21,089 nucleotides of DNA, taken from Campylobacteraceae bacterium. GTDB taxonomy: Bacteria; Campylobacterota; Campylobacteria; Campylobacterales; Sulfurovaceae. The notes under the pieces were generated by a model, which ran no database searches, was not told where the DNA came from, and saw only the letters and a list, made by a program, of their open reading frames with translations. The DNA lies in assembly GCA_026995985.1 (NCBI GenBank), contig JALWNF010000073.1, forward strand, positions 1 through 21,089, in the 5' to 3' direction. This document shows positions 18,842-21,089 of this stretch, piece after piece (the stretch's first letter is position 1; each line of letters begins with the position of its first letter). Position numbers and translations under genes: made by a program.

Positions 18842-21089
18842 TTGGCAACCACATCAAAAGAGATTAAACAACTATTAGAAGAACGCATACTAGTAATAGA
18901 TGGTGCAACAGGTACACAGATTCAAAACTTAGAAATCCCAAAAGAGGCATGGCTAGATGACAAAGGTGTCGCACAAGAGGGGTGTAATGAACTTCTAAAT
19001 GCTACAGCTCCACATCTTATGAGAGAGGTTCATAACGCTTATGCTAAAGCAGGTGCAGACCTCATTAAAACAAATACATTTGGGGCAATGCCTTGGGTAC
19101 TAGATGAGTACGATATGGGTAAGAGATGTTATGAACTCTCTAAAAAGGGAGCCCAAATTGTTAAAGATGTTTGTGACCAGTATAGTACCCCTGAAAAACC
19201 ACGTTTTGTTTTGGGCTCTATTGGACCTGGGACAAAATTGCCCTCTTTGGGACACATTCATTATGATGAGATGTATGCAGGGTACAAAGAGACAGCTCTA
19301 GGTCTAATTGATGGTGGTTGTGACATCTTTTTGCTAGAGACCTGTCAAGACCCACTACAGATAAAAGCAGCACTTCATGGTTGTCAAGATGCCAACAAAG
19401 AGCGAGATGTAGAGCTACCTATTATGGTCTCTGTAACTATTGAGCTTAGTGGAAGTATGCTTATTGGAACTGATGCAAACACTATTGTAACAATTTTAGA
19501 GCCTTTTGATATTCTATCTTTGGGCTTTAACTGTGGAACAGGTCCAGACCAAGTTAAAAAACACCTAAAAACACTCTCTGAACTCTGTAACATTCCTATT
19601 TCTGTTCATGCAAACGCTGGACTTCCTCAAAACAGAGGAGGCTACACCTACTACCCAATGGGACCAGAGGAGTTTACTCAAAAGCAGTTGGAGTTTACTG
19701 AGTTTGATGGAGTGAGTTTTTTAGGTGGTTGTTGTGGTACAACACCTCAACATATTCATGCACTTCAAAAAGCTGTGGCTGGAATAAAACCTAAAAAGCC
19801 TACAGGCAAAATAGAACCAAGCATCGCTTCACTCTTTAACACAACAGAGCTTTTTCAAAAACCAGCACCCCTACTTATTGGAGAGAGAAGTAACGCTACA
19901 GGCTCAAAAGCCTTTAGAGAGCTTATCTTAGCAGGTGACTACGAGGGAACACTAACTGTTGGTCAAGCTCAAGTTAGAGATGGGGCTCACTGTTTAGATG
20001 TAAATGTTGAGTTTGCAGGGCGTGATGGTGCAAAAGATATGAGAGCCGTAATGGAGCTTTATAATCAAAAGATTCCACTACCACTTATGCCAGATGCAAC
20101 ACGTGTCAATACTATGGAAGAGGCTCTAAAGTGCATTGGTGGAAAGCCAATTATCAACTCTGTAAACCTTGAAGATGGGGAGGAGAAGTTTCATGCTATC
20201 TGTAAGTTAGCCAAAAAGTATGGAACAGCTTTGGTCTGTTTGACTATTGATGAGAAGGGAATGGCAAAGACCAAAGAGGACAAAGTTGCCCAAGCAGAGC
20301 GTATGTATGATATGGCTGTAAATATTCATGGGATTGACCCTAGAAATCTTATATTTGATGTGCTAACTTTTACTGTGGGTTCAGGAGACGAAGAGTACCG
20401 TGACGCTGCTATTCAGACATTAGAGGCTATAAGAGAGTTACATAAAAGACACCCAGAGGTTGGCTCAACTTTGGGGCTTTCAAATATCTCTTTTGGTCTA
20501 GCTCCCCATGCAAGACGCTTTTTAAACTCTGTATTTTTGCACCACTGTATAGAGGCTGGGTTGACTACTGTTATTATTAATGTTAAGCACATTATTCCTC
20601 TTTCAAAAATGAGTAAAGAGGACATTGCCATTTGTGAAGAGTTACTCTTTTCTCCAGATGACCAATCGCTATTTAAGTTTATAGAACACTTCTCTGATGT
20701 CAAGATAGATGATGATGGAGCAGATGAGGCCTTTGAGGCGATGAGTAGCGAAGAGAAGATTAAAAAGCTACTTATGGACGGTGATAAAGAGCGTATGATA
20801 CCTCTTGTAGAGAAAGTACGACACGAGATACACCCAGATAGGATTGTTAATGAGATTTTAATAGATGCCATGAAGGTAGTAGGAGAGCTTTTTGGTTCAG
20901 GTCAGATGCAACTCCCTTTTGTGCTCCAATCTGCCGAGACTATGAAAGCTACAGTTGACTATCTTAACCCATACCTTACAAAACAGGAGAAAGAGACCGA
21001 TACCACTTTAGTTATAGGTACAGTCAAAGGTGATGTTCACGATGTAGGTAAAAACTTGGTTGACATTATCCTCTCAAATAACGGTTTTA
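18842..21089 (+). CDS. metH: cobalamin-dependent methionine synthase (5' part, runs off the window)
   Basis: MetH transfers a methyl group from 5-methyltetrahydrofolate to homocysteine through methylcobalamin. The first 749 residues are here. The homocysteine-binding barrel (about 10-325) has VIDGATGTQIQ, Cys231 in GFNCGTGP and Cys297-Cys298 in GGCCGTTP, the three zinc ligands. The pterin-binding barrel (about 345-620) includes LLIGERSNATGSKAFREL and DGAHCLDVNVEFAGRDG. A four-helix cap (about 640-725) has MQLPFVLQSAETMKATVDYL, and the B12-binding domain begins with GDVHDVGKNLVD (Asp731, His733, the lower Co ligand, and Gly736). The start is TTG, chosen because AAGGG lies 7 bases upstream and it fits the family N-terminus; there is no ATG in frame near. 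The rest of the B12 and activation domains lies beyond the window. Confidence 0.95.
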   Translation, partial: MATTSKEIKQLLEERILVIDGATGTQIQNLEIPKEAWLDDKGVAQEGCNELLNATAPHLMREVHNAYAKAGADLIKTNTFGAMPWVLDEYDMGKRCYELSKKGAQIVKDVCDQYSTPEKPRFVLGSIGPGTKLPSLGHIHYDEMYAGYKETALGLIDGGCDIFLLETCQDPLQIKAALHGCQDANKERDVELPIMVSVTIELSGSMLIGTDANTIVTILEPFDILSLGFNCGTGPDQVKKHLKTLSELCNIPISVHANAGLPQNRGGYTYYPMGPEEFTQKQLEFTEFDGVSFLGGCCGTTPQHIHALQKAVAGIKPKKPTGKIEPSIASLFNTTELFQKPAPLLIGERSNATGSKAFRELILAGDYEGTLTVGQAQVRDGAHCLDVNVEFAGRDGAKDMRAVMELYNQKIPLPLMPDATRVNTMEEALKCIGGKPIINSVNLEDGEEKFHAICKLAKKYGTALVCLTIDEKGMAKTKEDKVAQAERMYDMAVNIHGIDPRNLIFDVLTFTVGSGDEEYRDAAIQTLEAIRELHKRHPEVGSTLGLSNISFGLAPHARRFLNSVFLHHCIEAGLTTVIINVKHIIPLSKMSKEDIAICEELLFSPDDQSLFKFIEHFSDVKIDDDGADEAFEAMSSEEKIKKLLMDGDKERMIPLVEKVRHEIHPDRIVNEILIDAMKVVGELFGSGQMQLPFVLQSAETMKATVDYLNPYLTKQEKETDTTLVIGTVKGDVHDVGKNLVDIILSNNGF

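Noticed and set aside
19104..19593. Two short frames inside metH (plus 19104-19301, minus 19384-19593)
   Set aside because: Both are out of frame with, or antisense to, the well-conserved homocysteine-binding domain.
20413..20871. Minus-strand open frame of 152 codons
   Set aside because: Antisense within metH, whose sense frame is conserved throughout; Ser/Ile-rich shadow.

Overview
The window looks like a chromosomal segment of a free-living Campylobacterota (epsilonproteobacterium) of the Sulfurimonas/Sulfurovum kind. It is strongly A+T-rich. Many promoters are of the extended -10 type (TGnTAnAAT) with no clear -35. Two gene blocks follow orders I remember from Campylobacter jejuni: a small Cys protein - fbp - mobB - lipoprotein - slt - yggT - gltX, and nadK - recN - (variable) - tatD - mltD-like - rlpA-position lipoprotein - kdsC - lptC. 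The genus is an inference from gene content and was not checked by a database search.

Left end (1-2220) is an accessory patch. It holds the 3' end of an IS30-family element, a RayT-like (REP-associated tyrosine) transposase gene cut by that IS end, a small hairpin right after it, an intact Uma2-type (PD-(D/E)XK) gene with its own promoter, a second IS30-like end in inverse orientation, a degraded IS4-family transposase and a short lipoprotein gene.

Region 2225-5180 (minus strand) carries P-II (glnB), superoxide reductase, a one-haem cytochrome-like protein, a 66-residue Cys protein, class I fructose-1,6-bisphosphatase and mobB. mobB-fbp-66aa-cytochrome look like one operon; superoxide reductase and glnB each have their own extended -10 promoter. 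From 5202 to 9078 there is a divergent lipoprotein gene whose 3' end overlaps by 104 bases an slt-type lytic transglycosylase, followed by yggT and a glutamyl-tRNA synthetase-like gene (tight minus-strand operon gltX-yggT-slt). The synthetase homologue has lost both class I signature motifs.

Region 9143-17109 (plus strand) reads nadK-recN, two paralogous single-span membrane proteins (the first with a LysM domain), tatD, an MltD-like lytic transglycosylase, a SPOR lipoprotein, hisB, kdsC and lptC. Most of it concerns DNA repair and envelope building (peptidoglycan cleavage, septal SPOR binding, KDO and LPS transport). Two genes here (mltD-like, hisB) have palindromes sitting over the predicted transcription start and the Shine-Dalgarno sequence. 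lptC is followed not by lptA but by a convergent NlpC/P60 endopeptidase lipoprotein (17087-18424) with a promoter placed so that its mRNA should be leaderless.

Right end (18510-21089): a 63-residue unknown protein with a terminator over its stop codon, a REP-like perfect hairpin whose loop contributes a -35-like box, and the first 749 codons of cobalamin-dependent methionine synthase (metH, TTG start), cut by the window edge in its B12-binding domain. No tRNA, rRNA or CRISPR array was seen.
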